The notes beneath the pieces were generated by a model. It was not told where the DNA came from. It did no database searches and saw only the letters and a program-made list of their open reading frames with translations. 64,000 nt of DNA from Myroides profundi (GTDB taxonomy: Bacteria; Bacteroidota; Bacteroidia; Flavobacteriales; Flavobacteriaceae), in contig NZ_CP010817.1 in the NCBI RefSeq assembly GCF_000833025.1, forward strand, positions 2,976,001 through 3,040,000, written 5' to 3'. Shown here piece after piece: positions 33,830 through 42,108 of this stretch (position 1 is the stretch's first letter; the number at the start of each line of letters is the position of its first letter). Made by a program: the position numbers and the translations under genes.

Positions 33830-36079
33830 ATGAAAGAGAATTTTAAAGGAATCCCAGGTCAAAGCAAGGGGATAATAAGTGATGCTTCAAATGAGTCTCT
33901 AAAGGAAAAAGCAACAGAAAAGATAGAGGGTTTAGTAGAAGAAAAACTACTTAGTCATACACAAGAGTTAGTTAAAGGTATAGAAGGGAAAGCAGCAGAG
34001 AATTTAGCTAAAGCTCAAAAGGTAGCAGGCTTTGCCTCTACTGCCTATGGAACTGCTGGTAGTGTGATGAATAAGGCATCAGCATATCAACATCAGATAC
34101 AAGGAATAAATGGCACAGTAGATACACCACAGAGTTTAAGTCAAATCAGTAATATTAATACAGGTAATAGTGCTATTAGTAATGCGGCTGCTATATTAAA
34201 TCACTTCATACCAGGGGTGAATCACCTGGTTGATTTAACTATAGTAGTGGAAGGAGTAAGTCTTTTAAACTATAAAAGCTTTGAGCTTAAACAAAGTGTC
34301 AAAAAACATCATGAATTTACACTAGAACTCAGTCATGATGCTCTTGGTATAGAAGAGACTTATCAAATGAGTCAAGCACAAGATTTACTAGGAAAACGCA
34401 TATTAGTGACTTTAAACTATAAAAATATCAAAGAAAAACCAGAGCGAGATTTTATAGGAATAGTTACAGATGTAAGTTTTAAACAAGCTCATGGAAGTCG
34501 TGGCTATATTGTACTAAAAGGATACAGTCCTACGATATTACTTGATATGGCTCCTCATATCCAGAGTTTTGGTGGCTCAGAGCCAGATCCTCTTAGTTCT
34601 ATTGTGCAAAGTATTTTAAAAGAAGGTTATGAGAGTGAAGGTAAATATAAGTCATTTGTAAAGTCTAGCAAGAATTATAATTTATCTTATTCTTGTCAGT
34701 ATAATGAAACTCCCTATAATTATCTAGCCCGTATGGCAGAGGCTTATGGAGAACAGTTTTTTTATGATGGAGAACAGTTGTATTTTGGAGATTTACCTCA
34801 AGGGGAAGAACCTATACAGCTAGTATATGGTAGAGATGTAGAAGATATCCAAATACGCATGCAAGCTCGTCATGTTAATAGACAACTATATGGATATAAT
34901 AGTTATACCAATAAAAAGCTAAGTGCAGCAGGCGAAACTAAACTAGATGTAAAGGGAACACTAGCCAAAGTAGCTTATCAGAAATCAGAGGGTATATTCA
35001 CAGCACCTTCCTTGCAGTTAGCTCCAATGAAAGCTTCTACAGATCAAGATGTGTTACAAGCTCAGAAAGGAGTTGTAGGTAGTGAAGGACTTAATGTGTT
35101 TATAACCTCAGGAGTAACAACAGTGCCCTTTTTATATCCAGGTTGTATAGTAGAGTTAGATATGTTAGATCCATTAACTAAAAAAAGCAATCACTTCACT
35201 ACTCTTATGATCACTGATATTACCCATACAGTAGACACGCTAGGTAAATATCATGGGTATTTTGAAGCTGTGGATGCACAAACAGGGTTTATCCCTCGTA
35301 TAGATTTTAATCACCCTACAGCAGAACAACAGATAGCTACAGTAGTTAGCAATGCTGATCCACAAGGAAAAGGAAGAGTACAAGTACAATTTGATTGGCA
35401 GTATGGAGGTCAAAGTACGGAGTGGATTCGTGTGATGACACCAGATGCAGGTAGTAGTGATAAGGTAGGCTCTAACAGAGGATTTGTAGCTATACCAGAA
35501 GAGGGGGATCAAGTGATGATAAGTTTTGTAGGTAATCATCCAGATAGACCTTTTGTAATGGGAGGATTGTTTCATGGAGGAACAGGAGCTGGTGGTGGTA
35601 AAGGTAATGCCAATAGAAGCTTTAGCAGTAAGAGTGGTAATGCTCTTAAATTCAATGATGATAAAGGAAGCGTAAATCTTCATGATAAAGGAACAGTAAA
35701 TATGTCTTTTGATGGAGCAGGTACTGCGATGATTAGTGCAAATCAAAATCACATTATAAATGCAGGAAGTACTAATATAATAAATGTAGGGGCAACTAAA
35801 GAACAACCCGCGCAATCAATAATTAAAGCAGATTCAGCTGGAAATATCATTATAGATGCAAAGAATAGTATTGTGCTTATGGTAGGAGAAAATACCATAA
35901 CCATAGATACTGATGGCATTAGTGGGACTGTTAAAGAAGGTAATATCAATTTTGATGCGGAAAGTGGAGAATTTAGTATTTATAGTGGATCAGATATGGC
36001 TATCGAAACTGATGGTGAACTAGATGTGACAGCGGGACCTAGTGCTACAATTAGTTCAGGGGATACTAATGTTATGTAA
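33830..36079 (+). CDS. tssI: T6SS-iii spike protein VgrG/TssI
   Basis: A 749-residue VgrG, the trimeric spike at the tip of the Hcp tube. A helical N-terminal lead (about 1-110) precedes gp27-like domains (NHLVDLTIVVEGVSLLNYKSFELKQS...FTLELSHD), then YNETPYNYLARMAEAYGEQFFYDGEQLYFGDLP, and the gp5-like OB domain (ATVVSNADPQGKGRVQVQFDW...IRVMTPDAGSSDKVGSNRGFVAIPEEGDQVMISF). Next is a long beta-helix of short repeats (ANQNHIINAGSTNIINVG...IIIDAKNSIVLMVGENTITI). A TTG-started frame opens at 33737 inside the tandem duplication, but the first 31 residues are unlike VgrG; the ATG at 33830 is preferred. It is followed 6 nt later by its cognate PAAR-like effector. Confidence 0.92.
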   Translation: MKENFKGIPGQSKGIISDASNESLKEKATEKIEGLVEEKLLSHTQELVKGIEGKAAENLAKAQKVAGFASTAYGTAGSVMNKASAYQHQIQGINGTVDTPQSLSQISNINTGNSAISNAAAILNHFIPGVNHLVDLTIVVEGVSLLNYKSFELKQSVKKHHEFTLELSHDALGIEETYQMSQAQDLLGKRILVTLNYKNIKEKPERDFIGIVTDVSFKQAHGSRGYIVLKGYSPTILLDMAPHIQSFGGSEPDPLSSIVQSILKEGYESEGKYKSFVKSSKNYNLSYSCQYNETPYNYLARMAEAYGEQFFYDGEQLYFGDLPQGEEPIQLVYGRDVEDIQIRMQARHVNRQLYGYNSYTNKKLSAAGETKLDVKGTLAKVAYQKSEGIFTAPSLQLAPMKASTDQDVLQAQKGVVGSEGLNVFITSGVTTVPFLYPGCIVELDMLDPLTKKSNHFTTLMITDITHTVDTLGKYHGYFEAVDAQTGFIPRIDFNHPTAEQQIATVVSNADPQGKGRVQVQFDWQYGGQSTEWIRVMTPDAGSSDKVGSNRGFVAIPEEGDQVMISFVGNHPDRPFVMGGLFHGGTGAGGGKGNANRSFSSKSGNALKFNDDKGSVNLHDKGTVNMSFDGAGTAMISANQNHIINAGSTNIINVGATKEQPAQSIIKADSAGNIIIDAKNSIVLMVGENTITIDTDGISGTVKEGNINFDAESGEFSIYSGSDMAIETDGELDVTAGPSATISSGDTNVM

Positions 36080-36085
36080 ATTATT

Positions 36086-38107
36086 ATGGAAGAATTAGAA
36101 TATATCACTAAAGACGCCTTAATGATGTGTGATGAAGGTGGTGCACCTAACTACTTTTCTCCAACGTTTAATAATAAGGTTAAGATACATGGCTGTCAGG
36201 TAGCGACGAATATGGATGGGTTACCTGCCGCTAATATACCTTCCTTTAAGGTATGTAAGATCACAGGTGGTGCATGTAATCCTGTGACTATGCCGATGAC
36301 TTGGCAAGATACCTGGCAGGTCAAAGTCAACCATGTACATACCTTAATAGGTAAAAGTACCTGTAAGTGTATGATAGGCGGAACAATAGAATTTATGACC
36401 AGTGGGCAAGTCCCCTTACCTGATGATGCAGCTACTGAAGTACAAATTTTACAAGACCAAGCACAGAAAGAGCTAGATGACAGTGGTAATGGGGATAGCG
36501 TAGGTGAAGCAGGATTCTTCGAAGGGATGATTCCTATCTGGGGAAGTGGACGAGATATGATCAACGCTATACAAACAGGTGATACCTTTGGAGCAGTATT
36601 AAATGCAGGGTTTCTAGTATGGGACGTCGCGTCTATAGTAGCAGGAGCTCTTTCTTTCGGAGCAGGTACAGCTATTATGCAAGGAGCCAAAGTGGGAATG
36701 AAAGCAGGTATTAAAGCCGGTACTAAGGTAGCTGGTAGAGTAATCAAGAAGAAAGCGCTAGAACAATTAGGGAAGGCAGGTTTTAAAACTCTTAGTAGAG
36801 AAGCACTAAAGAAAAGTATAGATGATGTAGCTAAGAAATTATTAAGAACTTGTGTTTTTGCTTGTTTCCCAGAGGGTACTCCTGTACATACAGAGTTTGG
36901 ATTAAAGAATATTGAGGATGTAGAAGTTGGAGACCTAGTCTGGGCGTATGATGAAGAGACAGAGACTATCTCACTACAGCCTGTGATAGATATCATGGTT
37001 AATGAGAGTGACCATACTGTGAGTGTCTATACAGATAAGGAGGTGATAGAGACTACAGCTATACATCCTTTCTATGTAGAAGATACTGGATGGGTAGATG
37101 CTTCTGAGCTAGAAGAAGGTCATAAAGTGTTGACAAAGGATAATGAACCACTGACGATAAATAAAGTAGAATTTAACTATGAACCGAAGAAAGTTTATAA
37201 CTTTACTGTAGGGAACTTCCATACTTATTTTGTAGGGAGGACTGCTTTGTTAGTACATAATGCAAAAAGATGCCTTACCAAAGCAGCTAAAGAAGCGGCA
37301 GAGAAAGTAGCTAAGACATGGGATGACTTGCTTAAGTACAAACATTGTTTTCCTGCAGGAACATTAGTTAGAATAGATGAGTCTAGAGGTTATGCTCCTA
37401 TTGAAACTTTAGAGATTGGAGATTGTGTTCTAGCATTCGATCTAGCATCAAGAACAGAGGTATTAAGACCTATAATAGAGGTATATATAAGTCATACTGA
37501 ATCTCTATATCAGCTACATCTAGAAAACGAAGTGATAGAATGTACTTCTTCTCATCGATTTTGGTCTGAGACACATTTAGATTGGATAGAAGTCAAAGAT
37601 TTAAAGTCTGGAGATTTATTGCTTAATGCTAAAGGAGAAATTATAGCTATACAAAGAATAAGTAAAATATCAGGAGACTTTATTACTTATAATCTAGAGG
37701 TAGAAGAAGTCCATAATTATTTTGTATCATCACTAGATATCTTAGTGCATAATGGTGTTAAATTTGAGAATTCTATTTTTAATATTCTTAAAAAGAAACA
37801 AACAGAGATATATGGAATAGTTGATAAAACTACTGATCAAATTGTTTATGTTGGTAAAAGTTTTCAAGATGAGGGGATTCGATTTGCCCAGCATATGAAA
37901 GAAAAAGGTTTAGATCCAACACGCTATACAAGTAAAACACTCGACGCTGGTAAGTGGAATGCTTTTCAGACTGCTGCTAGAGAACAACATTTCATTATGA
38001 AACATGGAACTAAGGTCTTAAAAGCAGGAGCTGAATTCCGAAATAAAATAAACGCCTTAGGAAAGGCAAAATTCAACTTTTTTAGCAAATTAATAAAATG
38101 CCCATAA
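36086..38107 (+). CDS. T6SS polymorphic effector: PAAR-like, two Hint domains, GIY-YIG nuclease
   Basis: A 673-residue effector. Residues 1-112 are a DUF4280 PAAR-like tip domain (Cys-rich, CKITGGACNPVTMPMTW, CKCMIGGTIEFMTSGQ) that caps VgrG. Residues 145-215 are glycine/alanine-rich and hydrophobic. A first Hint domain runs from Cys260 (CFPEGTPVHT) to His-Asn 391-392 (LLVHN), with IHPFYV. A second Hint runs from Cys421 (CFPAGTLVRI) to His-Asn 555-556 (ILVHN), with SSHRFWSE. The toxin tip, residues 574-673, is a GIY-YIG-type nuclease: E-I-Y-G-I, I-V-Y-V-G-K-S, an Arg in GIRFAQH, and the catalytic-type Glu in A-A-R-E-Q-H-F, plus FRNKINALGK. The 28 residues between the Hint domains look like a leftover of an earlier toxin. 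It is 1 nt before its putative immunity gene. Confidence 0.85.
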   Translation: MEELEYITKDALMMCDEGGAPNYFSPTFNNKVKIHGCQVATNMDGLPAANIPSFKVCKITGGACNPVTMPMTWQDTWQVKVNHVHTLIGKSTCKCMIGGTIEFMTSGQVPLPDDAATEVQILQDQAQKELDDSGNGDSVGEAGFFEGMIPIWGSGRDMINAIQTGDTFGAVLNAGFLVWDVASIVAGALSFGAGTAIMQGAKVGMKAGIKAGTKVAGRVIKKKALEQLGKAGFKTLSREALKKSIDDVAKKLLRTCVFACFPEGTPVHTEFGLKNIEDVEVGDLVWAYDEETETISLQPVIDIMVNESDHTVSVYTDKEVIETTAIHPFYVEDTGWVDASELEEGHKVLTKDNEPLTINKVEFNYEPKKVYNFTVGNFHTYFVGRTALLVHNAKRCLTKAAKEAAEKVAKTWDDLLKYKHCFPAGTLVRIDESRGYAPIETLEIGDCVLAFDLASRTEVLRPIIEVYISHTESLYQLHLENEVIECTSSHRFWSETHLDWIEVKDLKSGDLLLNAKGEIIAIQRISKISGDFITYNLEVEEVHNYFVSSLDILVHNGVKFENSIFNILKKKQTEIYGIVDKTTDQIVYVGKSFQDEGIRFAQHMKEKGLDPTRYTSKTLDAGKWNAFQTAAREQHFIMKHGTKVLKAGAEFRNKINALGKAKFNFFSKLIKCP

Positions 38108-38108
38108 T

Positions 38109-38762
38109 ATGAAAAAAGAAACTTTAAATCATGGAGATATCTTCTATTTAAAATTAGAAGATTTTGATAAATATATTTTTGGAACTATATTGTTTGATGT
38201 AGATAAGCAATATTTCAACAGTGAATTTAAACAGGATAGTGAATCCTGTTTAAATTCATTTAGAGGTTGTCAAGTTATCAGAATGTATAAAGGTATTTAT
38301 GATACTCCTGAATTACCAAAAAAATTAGAAGTATTAATCAATGAAATTTTTATTTATAGTTTAGAATCTAAATATACTAGAATAGAATGGAGAAAAATTG
38401 GACATCAAAAGATAGATTATAAAACAATAGAGTTCCCTGAAATAATTGGAAATAGTTATGGTAAAGTACGGTTGTTAAGAGGTGAATTATATATAGATAC
38501 TCCTTATATAGATGCAGAAGAATTTGATATTAGTTGGAGTTTTGAATATCCTGAAGTATTAGCAAATGAATGTGTGTACCAACAAGGTAAAGAAGAATTA
38601 ATATCCGGAGAATTTTATAGTGGAGAATTTGAAAATTTAAACTTACGCAATTTTCCAGAAATGCGAACAAAACTATATGAAGATTTAGGATTAGATCCTA
38701 ATAAGAGTTACTATGAGCTGTCTAAGGAGATGGGATATGACTTAGCAAGACTCTATGAATAG
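38109..38762 (+). CDS. Putative Imm26-like immunity protein
   Basis: A 217-residue protein placed 1 nt after the effector, the usual position of the cognate immunity gene. The start, H-G-D-I-F-Y-L-K-L-E-D-F-D-K-Y-I-F-G-T-I-L, has the G-D-x-F-x-x-x-L-x-x-x-x-Y-x-x-G pattern of Imm26-type immunity proteins. The rest is acidic with several aromatic residues (for example WSFEYPEVLANECVYQ). There is no signal peptide, so it is cytoplasmic, where a DNA-targeting GIY-YIG toxin would act. The family call is tentative; the immunity role follows from position. Confidence 0.6.
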   Translation: MKKETLNHGDIFYLKLEDFDKYIFGTILFDVDKQYFNSEFKQDSESCLNSFRGCQVIRMYKGIYDTPELPKKLEVLINEIFIYSLESKYTRIEWRKIGHQKIDYKTIEFPEIIGNSYGKVRLLRGELYIDTPYIDAEEFDISWSFEYPEVLANECVYQQGKEELISGEFYSGEFENLNLRNFPEMRTKLYEDLGLDPNKSYYELSKEMGYDLARLYE

Positions 38763-38789
38763 AATTATAATGTAATAAGTAAACTAAAT

Positions 38790-39269
38790 ATGGGAGCTTG
38801 GGGATATAAAAATTTTGAGAACGATACTGCTATGGATTGGTATTCAGAATTAAACGAATCTCCAGATAAGGAATTATTATATCCTTATCTGGAGCAAATT
38901 ATTAAGGAGGAAGAATTTATTGATGATGAAGAAAGCTTTATTTCTTTAGCTATATTAGAAGCTTTGGGAGGTAAACTAGGTTTAATAGACAGTAAATTCT
39001 CATTACCTCAGATAGATGATATGGATATTGTTTATTTGCAAGAAATCGTATTAAAGGCAAGTAAAAAGTTACTTTTCTTTAAAGCTCATTCTGAACTTAG
39101 AGAGCTTTGGGAAGATTCTGAGGATTATGATAGTTGGTTTAATTATCAAGTAGATATTTTATATAAATTAGAGAAACACTTTAAAAAGTATGGCTTTATG
39201 GATGTATTGGAGTTTGATGAAAATATTGAGGAGCAATGGAAACAATGCATAAAAGAACAATATGAGTAA
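38790..39269 (+). CDS. DUF4259 protein, putative additional immunity
   Basis: A 159-residue protein opening MGAWGYKNFENDTAMDWYSEL, the hallmark of DUF4259 (G-A-W-G-x-x-x-F-x-N-D-x-A-x-D-W). The family is predicted to be an immunity protein in polymorphic-toxin loci. It is acidic and helical, with no signal peptide. It lies 27 nt after the Imm26-like gene and overlaps the next gene by 8 nt, so the cassette carries immunity genes in series, probably a record of past or alternative toxin tips. Confidence 0.65.
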   Translation: MGAWGYKNFENDTAMDWYSELNESPDKELLYPYLEQIIKEEEFIDDEESFISLAILEALGGKLGLIDSKFSLPQIDDMDIVYLQEIVLKASKKLLFFKAHSELRELWEDSEDYDSWFNYQVDILYKLEKHFKKYGFMDVLEFDENIEEQWKQCIKEQYE

Positions 39270-40137
39270 ACTATCAGATTTATTATTCGGAAAATCACAA
39301 TATCTATTATATGCAGGAAGCTTCTCAGAAGATTATAACTTAAGAGTAAAAAATAGCTTTAAGATGGGGAAAGAAAACCCTATAATTTCACTAGAAACCA
39401 TATCTGATCTCGTATTAAAGCAAGAGGTAAAGAATGATAGGATATTCAATACTATAGAGCTTAAAACAATAAAAGGAATTACAGAATCTGATCAAATGAG
39501 ACCTCATTTAGAACAGAGTTTATTACTTGCGGATATAACTAAGGTAATAGAGGTTCAACGAAATACTAGAGGTAAAGTCACTGCTGTTACGAATATGGAT
39601 AGCCTATGGGAAGACTGGAAGAAGTGGCAAAAGACACATCTACTAGAGTTAATCCCAGAAGATAGAAATCGAAAACGATTTATAGAGAACTATGAAAGAG
39701 GGCTGAAAGATTTTGATTATTCATTTAGAAATAACCTACAGTATCTGTTGTTATTACCTGAGATATATGAAATAACCTCTCCTCCTATACCATATTATAA
39801 TTATAATACTTCTGTGCACTCATTTATATCAAGGATGTTAGGAGCAGAACTTAAGTATTTCTATACGATGGAATTAAGTACATTAAAGCAAGAAGGCGAA
39901 GTAATGGATATGGGGTTAACAATAGTATTAGACGAAAAGTCAGAACACATAAAGATCTTAAAGCCTTATTATGAACAGATGGGAGTAGATTTAACTAATT
40001 TTAGGTTCGCTTTAGAAATAAGCTATCTTCTAGAAAAGAGTACTTCAAAAATTATGTCTGCTAAACTAAACTTAATAGAACATCTTCATCAAGATATGTT
40101 TTATCAGATAGAAATGGAGCTAACAATCAATAAATAA
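39262..40137 (+). CDS. Unknown protein at the end of the T6SS effector cassette
   Basis: A 291-residue protein that I do not recognise. It begins MSKLSDLLFGKSQYLLYAGSF and has no signal peptide or clear membrane segments. Charged helices alternate with hydrophobic stretches (for example YSFRNNLQYLLLLPEIYEI and RMLGAELKYFYTMEL). It overlaps the DUF4259 gene by 8 nt and ends just before the cassette terminator, so it is co-expressed with the effector. A further immunity protein is the simplest guess, but a chaperone or adaptor cannot be excluded. Confidence 0.55.
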   Translation: MSKLSDLLFGKSQYLLYAGSFSEDYNLRVKNSFKMGKENPIISLETISDLVLKQEVKNDRIFNTIELKTIKGITESDQMRPHLEQSLLLADITKVIEVQRNTRGKVTAVTNMDSLWEDWKKWQKTHLLELIPEDRNRKRFIENYERGLKDFDYSFRNNLQYLLLLPEIYEITSPPIPYYNYNTSVHSFISRMLGAELKYFYTMELSTLKQEGEVMDMGLTIVLDEKSEHIKILKPYYEQMGVDLTNFRFALEISYLLEKSTSKIMSAKLNLIEHLHQDMFYQIEMELTINK

Positions 40138-40142
40138 TAAAG

Positions 40143-40171
40143 AGACTTAGTTTATAACTAGGTCTTTTTTT
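40143..40171 (+). terminator. Terminator of the T6SS effector cassette
   Basis: Stem AGACTTAGTT (40143-40152) / AACTAGGTCT (40156-40165) with one G-T pair, followed by T7. Confidence 0.85.
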
Positions 40172-40290
40172 AACTAGTTATAAAATCCGGATATTTAAAT
40201 CTAAGCAAATTATAGTAAATAATGATGGAGAATAGAAAGTGTAACACCCTCACACCCTCCTCCCCCCAGCTGTTGTTTGGATATTTTAAG

Positions 40291-41244
40291 TTACCTAATT
40301 TTTAGATCTATACTTTTTCTCAATTTCTTCTTTTTAAACAATTGGATGTTCTCAATATACTCACTATTTTCTGTAGTTAATAAACTTGCAAGTAATCCAG
40401 CACCTTTGGATTCAAATATTTTAAAATCTAATGATATGTCTAATGAAACACTATCTATAAGTCTAAAATATTCTTCTTTATTAGAATCGTTTAGTTTATC
40501 TTCAATCTGCATCAAGATGTTCAATACTTTTTTTTCTTCAACACTCCCTTTATCCATAGTTATAGAATACGCTAATTTTTCTTTAAGTTCTCTTTGATAA
40601 TTAAACATACTGTCAAAAATCTTCTCACTTCTTTCTTTAAAAGCAAGATTATCAAACTGTCCAAACTTAGCAGAGTGCTCAGGGTTTTTACCTCTTGAGT
40701 TGTTCTTAGGACTTAATTTTATCTTATTGGTTATATCTTTTCGACTAACTATAATCTGTAAGTGCATTTGCTCACCCTCTTTAATTTCACCAACACTTAC
40801 TTCTCCATTTTTTACTTTGTCATCAGAACTAGAGTAATACTTATAGTGTTCAAGTTTCCCAAACCAAAGAAGGTCTTTACTACTTGTAATACTATCTTTT
40901 TTAAAATTTAAGGCATAAGCATCCATAACAGCAATAGCATATTCTTTTAGTTTCTGCTGTAATAATTCCTCCGTATACTTCTGTTTTAAAAAGAGAATTT
41001 CTTTTTCACTTGGACTTATATTAACTAAGAAAAACTTATCGTCTGTTTTACTAAGCTTAGCTACGTTGTTATCAAGTTTAACTCTTACTTCTTGATGTGG
41101 CACATCGTATCTGTCATTTGTAAACCATAGTTCTTTCTCTATGTTATCAGCCTTTAGTTTGTTTTCTTTCTCTAAGTATTCAACAAGTTGTGCAGAACTA
41201 CTTTTATTGCTTCCAGTTTCTGAATTAGTAATATTTATAAACAT
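40291..41244 (-). CDS. DUF5712-type mobilisation protein (relaxase-like)
   Basis: A 317-residue protein that fits the DUF5712 mobilisation family of Bacteroidota elements. It begins MFINITNSETGSNKSSSAQLVEYLEKEN; the middle carries LLWFGKLEHYKYYSSSDD and EGEQMHLQIIVSRKDI. The H-L-Q-I-I-V-S-R-K-D stretch resembles the metal-binding H-x-H-x-I-V-S-R of MobA-type relaxases, although only one His is kept. It would nick or assist nicking at oriT to allow transfer by a helper conjugation system. It lies 2 nt after the BfmA/BtgA-like gene, so the two are co-expressed. The relaxase activity itself is inferred. Confidence 0.7.
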   Translation of the reverse strand: MFINITNSETGSNKSSSAQLVEYLEKENKLKADNIEKELWFTNDRYDVPHQEVRVKLDNNVAKLSKTDDKFFLVNISPSEKEILFLKQKYTEELLQQKLKEYAIAVMDAYALNFKKDSITSSKDLLWFGKLEHYKYYSSSDDKVKNGEVSVGEIKEGEQMHLQIIVSRKDITNKIKLSPKNNSRGKNPEHSAKFGQFDNLAFKERSEKIFDSMFNYQRELKEKLAYSITMDKGSVEEKKVLNILMQIEDKLNDSNKEEYFRLIDSVSLDISLDFKIFESKGAGLLASLLTTENSEYIENIQLFKKKKLRKSIDLKIR

Positions 41245-41246
41245 AA

Positions 41247-41795
41247 CTACATATTGTTTAATGACTTTCTTACATGCTCAACAAGCTGTTCCTTTTTGAC
41301 ATTAGCTGTTGTCCATCCCATTTCCTCACGAGAGAGGATGTAGTATTCTAAAAGCTCACTAAACTGCTTTTTGAGCTCTTCCTTTTGCTTTTGATAAGCG
41401 ATTAATACTTTAATACCTGTAAGTAAGTTTTGAGTATTCTTTAAAATAGAAGAGGTTACTTCACTTTCTTTAGTCAAGTAATTATCAATCTTGCTTAATT
41501 TATCATTACTGTGAGTGATAGCAACTTTCAAAATACCTATATCAGTAAAGCTTGGCAACAAGAAATCTTTTTCCTGTTGCCTTATAAAAGAGATTATCCT
41601 ACTGATTCCAGAGGATAATTCTTTCTTTAAAACTTCATCACCAAAGTCTGATGGATCCTTCTTACTTCGATAGAAATAATCAACCATCTGAATGAAAAGT
41701 TCTTTCTTACTTCGTTTAAATCCTAAAGCAAGTTTTTCAAGCTTTTCATTGACTGGTTTTGAAAAGCGAATACTATTTGTGTCTAACTGTTTCAT
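41247..41795 (-). CDS. BfmA/BtgA-family mobilisation protein
   Basis: A 182-residue protein. The N-terminus FSKPVNEKLEKLALGFKRSKKELFIQMVDYFYR looks like a ribbon-helix-helix DNA-binding fold; a long helical, coiled-coil-prone C-terminal part follows. BfmA/BtgA proteins bind oriT as accessory factors for the relaxase. The upstream 300 bp contain two sites built on GAGTATAC/GTATACTC arms that could be its autoregulatory or oriT-binding sites, then a GC-rich hairpin. It is transcribed with the DUF5712 gene. Confidence 0.72.
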   Translation of the reverse strand: MKQLDTNSIRFSKPVNEKLEKLALGFKRSKKELFIQMVDYFYRSKKDPSDFGDEVLKKELSSGISRIISFIRQQEKDFLLPSFTDIGILKVAITHSNDKLSKIDNYLTKESEVTSSILKNTQNLLTGIKVLIAYQKQKEELKKQFSELLEYYILSREEMGWTTANVKKEQLVEHVRKSLNNM

Positions 41796-42108
41796 ACTAA
41801 TCCCTTTTTAAATTCATTAATTTTAAAAAGAGTATACTCTAAAGTATACCCAAATCCCATCTTTATAAAGGCTGAAAGCCCCAGAGTATACCTTAAGTAT
41901 ACTCAACCCCTTTGCAACGCTAGTGAAAAGGCAAGCGACTAGGGCTCTGCCCAAGTCCCGCTTGCTTTTTTCAAAACCATATATTACCGTAAAAGAAAAG
42001 AGTAGTGATATACTACTCTTTTAATACATCCTAAAGCAAAGTAAATCAATGTAATTCAGAATATTGCAAGACATATTTAGCCAAATAGAGTCAGTTCCTT
42101 TTTATTAA
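41796..42108. other. Candidate oriT/control region of the mobilisation genes
   Basis: About 310 bp with no ORF. It contains two related dyads: 41830-41850 (GAGTATAC, then GTATACC) and 41884-41904 (GAGTATAC, 5-bp spacer, GTATACTC, perfect). A GC-rich hairpin follows at 41931-41965 (arms GCAAGCG/CGCTTGC, inner GGGC/GCCC). Repeats plus a GC-rich hairpin directly upstream of a BfmA-type gene suit an oriT, but the nick site is not identified. Confidence 0.5.
41931..41965. repeat. GC-rich nested hairpin, oriT candidate
   Basis: Outer arms GCAAGCG (41931-41937) / CGCTTGC (41959-41965), inner GGGC (41942-41945) / GCCC (41949-41952). A T run follows on the plus strand, so a terminator is the alternative reading. 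Confidence 0.5.

Noticed and set aside
35240..35815. A 191-residue minus-strand frame
   Set aside because: Antisense to VgrG, with Cys/Tyr/Ser-rich shadow composition.
36196..36996. A 266-residue minus-strand frame
   Set aside because: Fully antisense to the effector gene, with no family resemblance and low-complexity Ser/Pro/Ala composition.
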